Shown here piece after piece: positions 1 to 8,394 of a stretch of 64,000 nucleotides of DNA. The translations under genes were made by a program, and so were the position numbers. Numbering within the stretch: the stretch's first letter is position 1; every line of letters starts with the position of its first letter. Origin of the DNA: an uncultured Blautia sp. (GTDB lineage Bacteria > Bacillota > Clostridia > Lachnospirales > Lachnospiraceae). The DNA is taken from assembly GCA_937893675.1 (NCBI GenBank), contig CALBGI010000057.1:54783-118782 (forward strand). Reading direction: 5' to 3'. The notes under the pieces were generated by a model. That model had not been told where the DNA came from. It saw only the letters and a program-made list of their open reading frames with translations, and searched no databases.

Positions 1-26
1 ATTTACGTAAAAAAATAAGGAGGAAC

Positions 27-1352
27 ATGAGCAGAAAAGTTGCGTTGCACAACCTTGGCTGCAAGGTGAATGCCTATGAGACAGAGGCCATGCAGCAGCT
101 TCTGGAAGCCGCGGGCTACGAGATCGTGCCCTTTGCGCCCGGAGCGGATATCTACATTATCAATACCTGTACGGTGACAAATATTGCGGACCGCAAGTCA
201 CGGCAGATGCTTCACAAGGCAAAAAAGATGAATCCCAATGCCATTGTGGCAGCGGCAGGATGCTATGTGCAGACAGGAGAAGAAAAGCTGCAGGCAGATT
301 CCTGCGTGGATATCATAATCGGAAACAATCAGAAAAAAAATATTGTGGAAGCGCTGGCTGAGTTTGAGGAAGCCAGAGGCCAGCAGGCACATATCATCAA
401 GATCAATCAGACGAGAGAATATGAGGAGCTTTCCATTGCAAAGACCGCGGAGCATGTGCGGGCCTACATCAAGGTGCAGGACGGCTGCAATCAGTTCTGT
501 ACCTACTGCATTATTCCCTACGCGAGAGGGCGCGTGCGAAGCCGCGAGCCACAGCAGGTTATGGAGGAAGTAAGGAACCTGGCAGCGGAGGGCTATAAGG
601 AGGTAGTGCTTACCGGCATTCATTTGAGCTCTTACGGTGTGGATTTCGGGCCGGACAAAAAAGAGACGCTGCTTTCCCTGATCCAAAAAGTACACCAGGT
701 GGAGGGGATTCAGCGGATCCGTCTGGGCTCCCTGGAACCGGGAATTGTGACAGAGGAATTTGTGCAGGGGATTTCGGAGCTGCCCAAGGTCTGCCCCCAT
801 TTTCATTTGTCCCTGCAGAGCGGCTGCGACAGCACCCTTGAGCGGATGAACCGCCGTTACCGGTCAGCGCAGTACGAAGAACGCTGTGCGCTTCTGCGCC
901 GGTATTACGAAAATCCGGCGCTTACCACGGATGTGATCGTGGGCTTTCCCAAGGAGAGCGAGACAGAATTTGAGGCATCCTATGAATTTGTAAAAAACAT
1001 TCATTTTTATGAGACCCATATTTTTAAATATTCCAGGCGTCAGGGAACCAAGGCGGCTGCCATGGAAGGCCAGATCGATGAGCCCATAAAAAGCGAAAGA
1101 AGCGATAAAATGCTGAAGCTTCATGAGGTAAGGGCAAGAGAATACGAAGAAAAGCTGCTGGGAAAAACGCTGGAGCTTCTTCTGGAGGAGGAAGTGGCGG
1201 TGGACGGCAAGGCGTATTATCTTGGGCACAGCCGGGAATATGTGAAGGCGGCGGTGGAAAAGAAACCGGGCCTTGACATTAATGATATCATAGAAATACA
1301 GGCAGAAGGCTTTCTTTCAGAGCATGTCCTTCTTGGCCGCACAAAGTTTTGA
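27..1352 (+). CDS. mtaB: tRNA N6-threonylcarbamoyladenosine methylthiotransferase (MtaB)
   Basis: Radical-SAM methylthiotransferase that converts t6A to ms2t6A next to the anticodon of ANN-decoding tRNAs. The N-terminal UPF0004 domain supplies the second Fe-S cluster ligands Cys12, Cys48 and Cys79. The radical-SAM CxxxCxxC is Cys154/Cys158/Cys161 in DGCNQFCTYC, followed by the family-typical IIPYARGR. The C-terminal part (about 375-441) fits a TRAM domain. At 441 aa the length is normal. The ATG sits 6 nt after a TAAGGAGGA site. The LGCKVNxYE opening separates MtaB from MiaB, which is why MtaB is preferred. The gene probably starts upstream of the window as part of a transcript, since no promoter is visible in the 26 nt before it. 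Confidence 0.93.
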   Translation: MSRKVALHNLGCKVNAYETEAMQQLLEAAGYEIVPFAPGADIYIINTCTVTNIADRKSRQMLHKAKKMNPNAIVAAAGCYVQTGEEKLQADSCVDIIIGNNQKKNIVEALAEFEEARGQQAHIIKINQTREYEELSIAKTAEHVRAYIKVQDGCNQFCTYCIIPYARGRVRSREPQQVMEEVRNLAAEGYKEVVLTGIHLSSYGVDFGPDKKETLLSLIQKVHQVEGIQRIRLGSLEPGIVTEEFVQGISELPKVCPHFHLSLQSGCDSTLERMNRRYRSAQYEERCALLRRYYENPALTTDVIVGFPKESETEFEASYEFVKNIHFYETHIFKYSRRQGTKAAAMEGQIDEPIKSERSDKMLKLHEVRAREYEEKLLGKTLELLLEEEVAVDGKAYYLGHSREYVKAAVEKKPGLDINDIIEIQAEGFLSEHVLLGRTKF

Positions 1353-1415
1353 TTGTAATTTGGACAGACTTATATTAGAATAATAGATGAAATCATTTGA
1401 AGGACGTGAGAGATA

Positions 1416-1688
1416 ATGGCAGAGAATAATCTGGGAAACACACAGTATTTTAGGACAATGCCGGAGCAGGAGCTTGAGGTAAAGAAGGTTCTTGATCTGG
1501 TATATAATGCAATGGACGAGAAGGGCTACAATCCGGTGAATCAGATTGTGGGCTATATTATGTCCGGAGACCCCACCTACATCACAAGCCATAAGGGCGC
1601 GCGCAGCACGATCATGAAGGTGGAGCGCGACGAGCTGGTGGAAGAACTTCTTAACGAGTATATTAAGAACAAATCCTGGGAACGCTGA
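1416..1688 (+). CDS. ireB: IreB family regulatory phosphoprotein (UPF0297)
   Basis: Small (90 aa) conserved Firmicutes protein. The family member IreB of Enterococcus is a substrate of the Ser/Thr kinase IreK and a negative regulator of cephalosporin resistance. The sequence is recognisable from the N-terminal NTQYFRT segment (Thr residues are phosphorylated in IreB) and the central [19 protein letters not shown] block. It lies directly upstream of ruvX (1 nt gap), the usual yrzL-yrrK arrangement. RBS GACGTGAGAG is modest. The role here is inferred from the family. Confidence 0.9.
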   Translation: MAENNLGNTQYFRTMPEQELEVKKVLDLVYNAMDEKGYNPVNQIVGYIMSGDPTYITSHKGARSTIMKVERDELVEELLNEYIKNKSWER

Positions 1689-1689
1689 G

Positions 1690-2145
1690 ATGAGAGTTTT
1701 AGGATTGGATTACGGCTCCAAGACCGTAGGGGTGGCAGTGAGTGACCCCCTGGGGCTGACCGCGCAGGGGGTGGAAACGATCTGGCGCAAGCAGGAGAAT
1801 AAGCTTCGCCAGACGCTTGCCCGTATTCAGGAGCTGGCAGAAGAGTACCAGGCGGAAAAAATTGTTCTTGGTTATCCCAAAAACATGAATAACACCATAG
1901 GGGAGCGGGCTTTGAAATCTCTGGAATTCAAGGAAAAACTTGAACAGAGGACAGGCCTGCCTGTTGTTATGTGGGATGAACGGCTTACCACCATGGAGGC
2001 GGAGCGGACGCTGATGGAATCCGGGGTGCGCCGGGAGAATCGAAAACAGCATCTGGATCAGCTTGCCGCAGTTTTTATCCTGCAGGGCTATCTGGACAGC
2101 TTGTCATGGAATCAGGAGAACGTAAATGGAAAAAATCAGATTTGA
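1690..2145 (+). CDS. ruvX: Putative pre-16S rRNA nuclease / Holliday junction resolvase (YqgF/RuvX)
   Basis: RNase H-fold nuclease of the YqgF family, implicated in 5'-end maturation of 16S rRNA. The first acidic residue is in [16 protein letters not shown] (Asp7); the second conserved block is [11 protein letters not shown]; a C-terminal [14 protein letters not shown] block completes the fold. 151 aa is close to the family norm. Translation is likely coupled to ireB (1 nt gap) and to the next gene (20 nt overlap). Confidence 0.92.
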   Translation: MRVLGLDYGSKTVGVAVSDPLGLTAQGVETIWRKQENKLRQTLARIQELAEEYQAEKIVLGYPKNMNNTIGERALKSLEFKEKLEQRTGLPVVMWDERLTTMEAERTLMESGVRRENRKQHLDQLAAVFILQGYLDSLSWNQENVNGKNQI

Positions 2146-2383
2146 GGCAGAAGACGGTGTGTCCGTTGAGTTTTATGTGGAAGAGCAGACAAAGATACAG
2201 GGAACCAGTTATCTTCTGGTGTCTGACTCTATGGATGAGGAAGCAACAGCCTATGTTCTGAAAGATATCTCAGAGGACGGAAGCAGTGAGGCCTGCTATG
2301 AGATGGTAGAAGACGAGGAAGAACTCCAGGCAGTATTTAAAGTATTTGAGCAAATGCTTGAGGACGTGGATCTGGAATTGTGA
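2126..2383 (+). CDS. DUF1292 family protein (YrzB-like)
   Basis: Acidic 85-aa protein of the DUF1292 family, whose function is unknown. It is found next to ruvX/yrrK in many Firmicutes (yrzB in Bacillus). The family pattern is an N-terminal beta-rich part ([17 protein letters not shown]), a central SYLLVSD, and a C-terminal acidic helix. It overlaps the end of ruvX by 20 nt. The start ATG follows a GGAGAACGTAA site. Confidence 0.85.
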   Translation: MEKIRFEAEDGVSVEFYVEEQTKIQGTSYLLVSDSMDEEATAYVLKDISEDGSSEACYEMVEDEEELQAVFKVFEQMLEDVDLEL

Positions 2384-2443
2384 TCGGAATTTTGAAAACA
2401 GTAAATACAAAGAATCGAGGCACATGGAGGTGCATATAGAAAA

Positions 2444-4315
2444 ATGAGTGAAGTGAATGAAAATAACAGAAACGGTGGCCCGGTGCGGTCGACCGCTGGT
2501 AACCATACAAAAAAACAGATGACAAGAACTAAGAATTACAATCCAAAATATAAGGCGTCACAGAAGACAGCACAGAAGAATGCGCCAAAAAGACAGGATA
2601 AGCCGGCATTCAAAAGTCCGGCGGCAACCGTGAAGAACGTGGCCAGAAGAGGACGCGGTAAAAACGCAGCGAAGCTCAAGATCATTCCGCTTGGCGGTCT
2701 GGAGCAGATCGGAATGAACATCACGGCTTTTGAATACGGCGACAGTATTGTCGTTGTGGACTGCGGTCTTTCTTTCCCTGAGGATGACATGCTGGGCATT
2801 GATCTGGTGATTCCGGATGTCACTTATCTGAAAGAGAATATTTCCAAGGTCAAGGGATTTGTCATTACCCATGGACATGAGGATCACATTGGAGCGCTTC
2901 CTTATGTTTTGCGGGAGGTCAATGTTCCCATTTATTCCACAAAACTGACTCTGGCGCTGATCACCAACAAGCTGAAAGAGCATAATCTGGTACATTCCAC
3001 AAAGCTAAAAGAGGTCAGACACGGTCAGGTGATCAATCTTGGCGATTTTTCCATCGAGTTCATTAAGACCAACCACAGCATTCAGGATGCGTCTGCCCTT
3101 GCCATTTATTCTCCGGCGGGGATCGTTGTGCATACCGGTGACTTTAAGGTGGATTATACGCCGGTATTCGGAGATGCCATTGATCTGCAGCGTTTTGCGG
3201 AGATCGGCAAAAAGGGTGTTCTGGCGCTTATGTGCGACAGTACCAATGCGGAGCGGCAGGGCTTTACCATGTCGGAACGCACTGTTGGACGGGTCTTTGA
3301 CAACCTTTTCAGCGAACACCGCTCCACCAGGATCATCATTGCAACCTTTGCTTCCAACGTGGACCGTGTGCAGCAGATTATCAACACAGCATACCGCTAT
3401 GGGCGCAAAGTGGCAGTGGAGGGGCGGAGTATGGTCAATGTCATTTCCACTGCATCGGAGCTGGGATATCTTAAAATTCCCGCAAATACACTGATCGAGA
3501 TCGACCAGGTAAAAAATTATCCGGATGAGCAGATGGTGCTGATTACCACCGGAAGCCAGGGAGAGTCTATGGCAGCGCTTTCCCGTATGGCAGCAAGCAT
3601 CCACAAAAAGATCACGATCAAGCCAAACGACACGATCATTTTTAGTTCGCATCCCATTCCGGGAAATGAGAAGGCAGTGTCCAAGGTGATCAACGAGCTG
3701 TCCATGAAAGGAGCCAAGGTGGTATTCCAGGATGCGCATGTATCCGGACATGCCTGCCAGGAAGAAATCAAGCTTCTTTATTCTCTGGTGAAACCGAAAT
3801 ATGCCATTCCCGTTCACGGTGAGTACCGTCATCTGACCGCGCAGAAGCGCGTGGTGGAAGAACTGGGAATTCCCAAAGAAAACATATTTATCCTTCATTC
3901 CGGAAATGTGCTGGAGCTGAATGACCAGAAAGCAGAGGTTACAGGAAATGTACAGACAGGTGCCATACTGGTAGATGGTCTTGGCGTGGGAGACGTAGGG
4001 AACATCGTTCTTCGCGACAGACAGCACCTGGCTGAGGACGGAATCATGATCGTGGTAATGACTCTGGAGCGTCACAGCAATGTGGTTCTGGCAGGACCGG
4101 ATATCGTGTCCCGCGGTTTTGTTTACGTGCGGGAGTCTGAGGATCTGATGGAACATGCCAGAGAGGCGGTGCAGGATGCGCTGGATGCATGTCTGGAACG
4201 CGGGATTACAGACTGGGGCAAGATTAAGACTGCAGTGAAAGATGCGCTCAGCGATTATGTCTGGAAGAGAACCAAGAGACGTCCCATGATCCTGCCGATC
4301 ATCATGGAGGCATAG
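2444..4315 (+). CDS. rnj: Ribonuclease J
   Basis: Metallo-beta-lactamase/beta-CASP 5'-3' exo- and endoribonuclease acting in mRNA turnover and rRNA maturation. Residues 78-90 (KIIPLGGLEQIG) open the catalytic core. The metal motif HxHxDH is His143-Gly-His145-Glu-Asp147-His148. Beta-CASP blocks follow (GSQGE, SSHPIPGNE, HVSGHA), then the C-terminal domain. At 623 aa the protein is longer than the usual ~555 aa because of a basic, Asn/Lys/Arg-rich, low-complexity N-terminal extension of about 75 residues, which may bind RNA or partners. Start ATG is preceded by CATGGAGGTG. It is downstream of DUF1292 with a 60-nt gap. Confidence 0.95.
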   Translation: MSEVNENNRNGGPVRSTAGNHTKKQMTRTKNYNPKYKASQKTAQKNAPKRQDKPAFKSPAATVKNVARRGRGKNAAKLKIIPLGGLEQIGMNITAFEYGDSIVVVDCGLSFPEDDMLGIDLVIPDVTYLKENISKVKGFVITHGHEDHIGALPYVLREVNVPIYSTKLTLALITNKLKEHNLVHSTKLKEVRHGQVINLGDFSIEFIKTNHSIQDASALAIYSPAGIVVHTGDFKVDYTPVFGDAIDLQRFAEIGKKGVLALMCDSTNAERQGFTMSERTVGRVFDNLFSEHRSTRIIIATFASNVDRVQQIINTAYRYGRKVAVEGRSMVNVISTASELGYLKIPANTLIEIDQVKNYPDEQMVLITTGSQGESMAALSRMAASIHKKITIKPNDTIIFSSHPIPGNEKAVSKVINELSMKGAKVVFQDAHVSGHACQEEIKLLYSLVKPKYAIPVHGEYRHLTAQKRVVEELGIPKENIFILHSGNVLELNDQKAEVTGNVQTGAILVDGLGVGDVGNIVLRDRQHLAEDGIMIVVMTLERHSNVVLAGPDIVSRGFVYVRESEDLMEHAREAVQDALDACLERGITDWGKIKTAVKDALSDYVWKRTKRRPMILPIIMEA

Positions 4316-4361
4316 ATTTTTTCGGGCCTTGGCAGTGTACACGCCGAAAGGAGAATACAAT

Positions 4362-4766
4362 ATGACAGACATCAAGGATAAAATAGGAAGAGCTGGCGTG
4401 GTGGTTGCCGGAGGCTTTTTCAGAATTGCGTTTTATATCTGTATTGCCATTCTGATCTTCTGGTTGGCAAAATCCACCTATCATTTCGGATATGATATTT
4501 TCAATCAGCAGGCGATGAGTCCGGGAGACGGGCAGGAAGTCACTGTCGTGATTTCGGAGGGGTCTTCTGTGTACGATATCGGAAAAACACTGGAAAATAA
4601 GGGCCTGGTGAAGAGCGCTCTGGTATTCTATGTACAGGAGCGCCTGTCAAATTACCACGGGCAGCTGAAACCCGGGACCTATCTTTTGAGCACCGCCTAC
4701 ACACCCACGCGGATCATGGGGATTCTGGCCGGTGATACGGAACAGGAAGGAGTAAGCACCTCGTGA
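4362..4766 (+). CDS. MltG/YceG-like membrane protein lacking the catalytic domain
   Basis: 134-aa protein at the locus where endolytic transglycosylase mltG (yrrL) is found in Bacillus. One transmembrane helix lies at about residues 20-43. It is followed by an extracytoplasmic segment with the LysM-like features of MltG (VTVVISEGSSVYDIGKTLENKGLV and LKPGTYLLS). Full-length MltG proteins run on for about 200 more residues with the catalytic Glu; here the frame ends with TGA at 4764-4766, overlapping the next start (GTGA). The start used is the ATG after AAAGGAGAATACAAT. It is either a reduced family member conserved in this lineage or a truncation. Confidence 0.75.
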   Translation: MTDIKDKIGRAGVVVAGGFFRIAFYICIAILIFWLAKSTYHFGYDIFNQQAMSPGDGQEVTVVISEGSSVYDIGKTLENKGLVKSALVFYVQERLSNYHGQLKPGTYLLSTAYTPTRIMGILAGDTEQEGVSTS

Positions 4767-5407
4767 TTGTGGATGAGCGAATGCGGGTTTATCTGAATTC
4801 TCTGGATGCGGGGCATACCCCGTTTCTGGAAGAATTGCTGGAAAATGCTCTGGAACAGGGCGTACCTGTGATCAGAAGAGAGATGCAGAGCTTCATAAAA
4901 ATGCTGCTGGCGCTTTATAAGCCCCGGCGGATTCTGGAGGTGGGGACAGCCGTAGGCTTCTCCACGCTTCTTATGTGCGAATATGGCCCGCAGAACCTTC
5001 ATATTACCACCATTGAGAATTACGAAAAAAGAATCCCGGTGGCAAAAGAGAATTTTAGGCGGGCAGGGAGAGAGGCGCAGATCACTTTTCTGGAGGGAGA
5101 TGCAGGAGAAATCCTGAAGGAGCTTGACGGTCCTTTTGACATGATTTTTATGGATGCGGCAAAAGGACAGTATATCCACTGGCTGCCGGATATTTTAAGG
5201 CTGCTTGAGCCGGGCGGAGTGCTTTTGTCTGACAATGTGCTTCAGGAGGGGGATATCATCGAATCCCACTATCTGGTGGAACGGCGCAATCGCACCATTT
5301 ATAAAAGGATGCGGGAATATCTCTATGAACTTACACATAATAAGGCTTTGGTGACTTCGGTGCTCCCTCTGGGAGACGGTGTGACCGTGAGCGTAAAGCA
5401 GGAGTGA
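4763..5407 (+). CDS. trmR: tRNA 5-hydroxyuridine O-methyltransferase (TrmR/YrrM-like)
   Basis: Class I SAM-dependent O-methyltransferase of 214 aa. The SAM-binding motif is ILEVGTAVGFST near residue 57, and the acidic metal/substrate motif is DMIFMDAAKGQY near residue 128. In Bacillus the syntenic gene yrrM (trmR) methylates 5-hydroxyuridine at tRNA position 34 to 5-methoxyuridine. The neighbour just downstream is the U32 protein that would make the hydroxyuridine. The start is a GTG overlapping the previous stop (GTGA). The substrate assignment rests on synteny plus family; a small-molecule catechol/caffeoyl-type methyltransferase is the alternative. Confidence 0.78.
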   Translation: MIVDERMRVYLNSLDAGHTPFLEELLENALEQGVPVIRREMQSFIKMLLALYKPRRILEVGTAVGFSTLLMCEYGPQNLHITTIENYEKRIPVAKENFRRAGREAQITFLEGDAGEILKELDGPFDMIFMDAAKGQYIHWLPDILRLLEPGGVLLSDNVLQEGDIIESHYLVERRNRTIYKRMREYLYELTHNKALVTSVLPLGDGVTVSVKQE

Positions 5408-5412
5408 GGATT

Positions 5413-6636
5413 ATGAAAAAACCGGAATTACTGGTTCCAGCCAGCAGCCTGGAGGTTTTGAAAATAGCCGTGATATTCGGCGCTGACGCAGTGTACATCG
5501 GCGGCGAGGCCTTTGGGCTTCGCGCCAAGGCGAAAAATTTTTCCAGCCAGGACATGGCCAGGGGAATTGCCTTTGCACATGCGCACGGCGTAAAAGTCTA
5601 TGTCACTGTAAATATTCTTGCGCATAATCAGGATCTGGACGGCGTAAGGGAATATCTTGGCGAGCTGAAAGAATTAAGGCCGGATGCGCTGATTATCGCA
5701 GACCCCGGCATATTTATGCTGGCGCAGGAAATCTGCCCGGAAATTGAGCGGCATATCAGTACTCAGGCAAACAATACAAACTATGAAACCTTTCTTTTCT
5801 GGCACCGTCTGGGCGCAAAGCGCGTGGTGACGGCCCGTGAGCTTTCCATGGAAGAAATCCGGGAAATTCGGGCGCACATTCCACAGGAGCTGGAGATAGA
5901 GACCTTTGTTCACGGAGCGATGTGCATTTCCTATTCCGGAAGATGCCTTCTGAGCAGCTTTCTGGCAGGCAGAGATGCCAACCGGGGAGCCTGCACACAT
6001 CCCTGCCGCTGGAAGTATTCCATTGTGGAGGAAACTCGCCCCGGTGAAGTGATGCCGGTGTTTGAAAACGAGAGAGGCACTTATATTTTTAACTCAAAGG
6101 ATCTGTGCATGATCGAGCACATGGACGATGTCCTGACAAGCGGCATTGACAGCCTGAAAATCGAGGGACGCATGAAAACGGCGCTCTATGTGGCTACGGT
6201 GGCAAGAACCTACCGCAAAGCCATTGACGACTATATGGAAAGCCCGGAAAAGTATCGGGCGAATATGCAATGGTACAAAGAGCAGATCGTCAGCTGTACC
6301 TACCGTCAGTTTACCACAGGATTTTTCTACGGAAAGCCGGATGAAAACACCCAGATTTATGACAACAACACTTATGTGAAGGAGTACACCTATCTGGGCT
6401 ATGCAGAGGCAGTGGACGAGCACAGTCTGGTAAAGATCACCCAGCGGAACAAGTTTTCCGTGGGCGAACAGATCGAGGTGATGAAGCCTGACGGCGAGAA
6501 CCGTAAGGTGACAGTCAGGGCCATTTATGATGAAGAAGGAAACTCTGTAGAGAGTGCGCCTCATCCCCAGCAGAAGCTTTGGGTGGATCTTGGAGAAGGC
6601 GTGGAGAAGTATGATCTTTTGAGAAGAGCGGAATAA
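5413..6636 (+). CDS. trhP: U32-family protein, probable tRNA uridine-34 hydroxylation protein (TrhP-like)
   Basis: Member of the peptidase U32 (collagenase-like) family, 407 aa. The family signature ETFVHGAMCISYSGRCLLS lies near residue 170 with two Cys, and further Cys in GACTHPCRWKY complete a likely four-Cys Fe-S site. In E. coli and Bacillus such proteins carry out prephenate-dependent hydroxylation of U34 in tRNA. The adjacent trmR would then methylate the product. Bacillus has two adjacent genes (yrrN, yrrO); only one is present here. I chose the ATG at 5413 because AGGAGTGAGG precedes it; a GTG at 5404 is the alternative. A bidirectional terminator follows. Confidence 0.82.
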   Translation: MKKPELLVPASSLEVLKIAVIFGADAVYIGGEAFGLRAKAKNFSSQDMARGIAFAHAHGVKVYVTVNILAHNQDLDGVREYLGELKELRPDALIIADPGIFMLAQEICPEIERHISTQANNTNYETFLFWHRLGAKRVVTARELSMEEIREIRAHIPQELEIETFVHGAMCISYSGRCLLSSFLAGRDANRGACTHPCRWKYSIVEETRPGEVMPVFENERGTYIFNSKDLCMIEHMDDVLTSGIDSLKIEGRMKTALYVATVARTYRKAIDDYMESPEKYRANMQWYKEQIVSCTYRQFTTGFFYGKPDENTQIYDNNTYVKEYTYLGYAEAVDEHSLVKITQRNKFSVGEQIEVMKPDGENRKVTVRAIYDEEGNSVESAPHPQQKLWVDLGEGVEKYDLLRRAE

Positions 6637-6649
6637 CAGGGATTAAAAA

Positions 6650-6679
6650 CACCGCCGGCAGGAAACACTGTCGGCGGTA
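6650..6679. terminator. Bidirectional terminator between trhP and sigK
   Basis: ACCGCCGGCAG and CTGTCGGCGGT form an 11-bp stem (one G-U) around a GAAACA loop. ATTTAT follows on the plus strand and GTTTTTAAT on the minus strand. It sits between convergent trhP and sigK. Confidence 0.8.
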
Positions 6680-6680
6680 T

Positions 6681-7307
6681 TTATGTGTCAGGGAAGAGTG
6701 CGCGCAGCTTCTGCAGCGCATTTTTTTCGATGCGGGAGACATAGGAGCGGCTTATGGAGAGTTTTTGGGCAATTTCTTTTTGCGTCTTTTCTTCTTGCCC
6801 GAAAAGGCCGAAACGGTCGCAGATGACCTGGTATTCTCTGGGGGTGAGAATGCGCTTCAGTGAGGTCAGCACAAGACAGATGCTGTCTTTGCAGCAGCAG
6901 TTTTCCACAATATCAAGGGGAGGGCTTTCCATCACATCCAAGAGACTGATTTCGTTGCCTTCTCTGTCTGTGCCGATCGGCTCATAAAGAGAGATTTCCC
7001 GGGAACGTTTTTTGCGGGCGCGGAACATCATGAGGAGTTCGTTTTCAATACATCGCGCCGCATATGTGGAAAGCCTTGTGGCTTTGCCGGAGTCAAAGGT
7101 GGAGACTGCTTTGATGAGGCCGATGGTGCCGATGGAAATCAGATCGTCCAAATCCTCCTCCGTGTTCTGGTATTTTTTTACCACATGGGCAACCAGACGG
7201 AGATTGCGTTCAATAAGTATATTTTTTGCTTCTATATCCCCCTCCTGATACTGCTGAAGATAGAATTTTTCCTCGGCCAGGGTCAAAGGTTTCAAAAAGG
7301 TCTTCAA
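6681..7307 (-). CDS. sigK: Late mother-cell sporulation sigma factor SigK, without pro-sequence
   Basis: 208-aa sigma-70 family factor. Region 2 reads NLRLVAHVVKKY ... [17 protein letters not shown] ... RLSTYAARCIENE, and region 4 ends with EKTQKEIAQKLSISRSYVSRIEKNALQKL. This pattern is characteristic of SigK. The protein begins directly with KPLTLAEEKFYLQQYQEGD, the start of mature SigK, so the ~20-residue inhibitory pro-sequence of Bacillus is absent. The start is TTG with AGGTGA upstream; an in-frame TGA lies four codons before it, which rules out a longer N-terminus. The reading frame is continuous, so there is no skin-like insertion. It is divergent from the ribokinase-like gene across 143 nt. 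Confidence 0.92.
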   Translation of the reverse strand: MKTFLKPLTLAEEKFYLQQYQEGDIEAKNILIERNLRLVAHVVKKYQNTEEDLDDLISIGTIGLIKAVSTFDSGKATRLSTYAARCIENELLMMFRARKKRSREISLYEPIGTDREGNEISLLDVMESPPLDIVENCCCKDSICLVLTSLKRILTPREYQVICDRFGLFGQEEKTQKEIAQKLSISRSYVSRIEKNALQKLRALFPDT

Positions 7308-7450
7308 ATCTTCACCTCAAAAGGGACTTCTCTATAGTCTATGTGCGCCCGGCCTTTTTCGTGCTTTTCCTAAAATTTATTGTTTTTTGTCACTAAATGT
7401 GGCAGAATAGAGAGTAAGTATCACAACTATTAGTATGGGAGGGTTTTGGC

Positions 7451-8338
7451 ATGAAGGTTTTGAATTTTGGTTCCTTAAATATGGACTATGTATATCAGGT
7501 AGATCACATTCTGGTGCCGGGGGAAACCCTGACCTCCAGTTCCAGAAATACCTTTTGCGGAGGCAAGGGACTGAATCAGTCCATCGCCATGGCGCGCGCC
7601 GGAGTCCCGGTCTATCACGCAGGGCTGATCGGGGAAGGGGGAGAGCCGCTTCTGGCCGCCTGTGAGGAAAACGGCGTAAATACAGAGTTTATCCGTACTG
7701 TGGAGGGTCCCTGCGGCCATACGATGATCCAGGTGGACAGAGACGGACAGAATTGTATTCTTCTGTTCGGAGGTTCCAACCGCTGTATGACCCGGGCGTT
7801 TGTGGACGAGGTTCTGAGTCATTTTGAAAAGGGCGATATGCTTGTGCTGCAGAATGAGATCAATGAGCTGGATTATATTATTGACTGCGCATGGGAAAAA
7901 GGCATGCGGATCGTGCTGAATCCTTCACCCTATGACAGCGCGCTTGACGCCTGTGATCTGTCCAAGATCAGTCTGTTTCTGGTGAATGAAATTGAGGGAT
8001 TTCAGATTACAGGGGAGAAGGAACCGGACAGGATCCTGTCGGTCATCCGGGAGAAATACCCGAGGGCCGGCATCGTGCTCACCCTTGGAGGCCAGGGATC
8101 CGTCTATCAGGATGAGACGGGCGTTTACCATCAGGGGATTTATAAGGTAAAGGCAGTTGACACTACGGCAGCCGGAGATACGTTTACAGGCTATTTTATT
8201 TCTTCAATCCTGGATGGAATGCCCCCGGCAGAGGGACTTTCTCTGGCAGCCAAGGCATCGGCGATTGCCGTGTCAAGACCGGGAGCCACTGCGTCCATTC
8301 CTGTGCGGGAAGAGGTTCTGAAAGCAGAGCTTGCCTGA
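7451..8338 (+). CDS. PfkB-family carbohydrate kinase (ribokinase-like)
   Basis: 295-aa PfkB-fold sugar kinase. PfkB signature 1 is FCGGKGLNQSIAMARAG (residues 37-53); signature 2 is DTTAAGDTFTGYF near residue 236, with the catalytic Asp in AAGD. N-terminal GSLNMDYVYQVD and NPSP (about 157) match ribokinases. No ribose transporter or other sugar genes are adjacent, so the substrate cannot be fixed; ribokinase, deoxyribokinase or a nucleoside kinase are possible. RBS GGGAGGG lies 6-7 nt before ATG. Confidence 0.85.
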   Translation: MKVLNFGSLNMDYVYQVDHILVPGETLTSSSRNTFCGGKGLNQSIAMARAGVPVYHAGLIGEGGEPLLAACEENGVNTEFIRTVEGPCGHTMIQVDRDGQNCILLFGGSNRCMTRAFVDEVLSHFEKGDMLVLQNEINELDYIIDCAWEKGMRIVLNPSPYDSALDACDLSKISLFLVNEIEGFQITGEKEPDRILSVIREKYPRAGIVLTLGGQGSVYQDETGVYHQGIYKVKAVDTTAAGDTFTGYFISSILDGMPPAEGLSLAAKASAIAVSRPGATASIPVREEVLKAELA

Positions 8339-8394
8339 AGGGCCTTGGAGAACACTTGTTGACATGAGATACATAAGACGATTAGGTGAAGACT

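Noticed and set aside
198..806. Long open frames antisense to mtaB and to most other genes
   Set aside because: They are shadows of well-recognised coding frames, lack ribosome binding sites and show no family features.
7321..7450. Promoters in the sigK/ribokinase divergent gap
   Set aside because: Only partial matches to SigA and SigE elements; none good enough in both hexamers and spacing.
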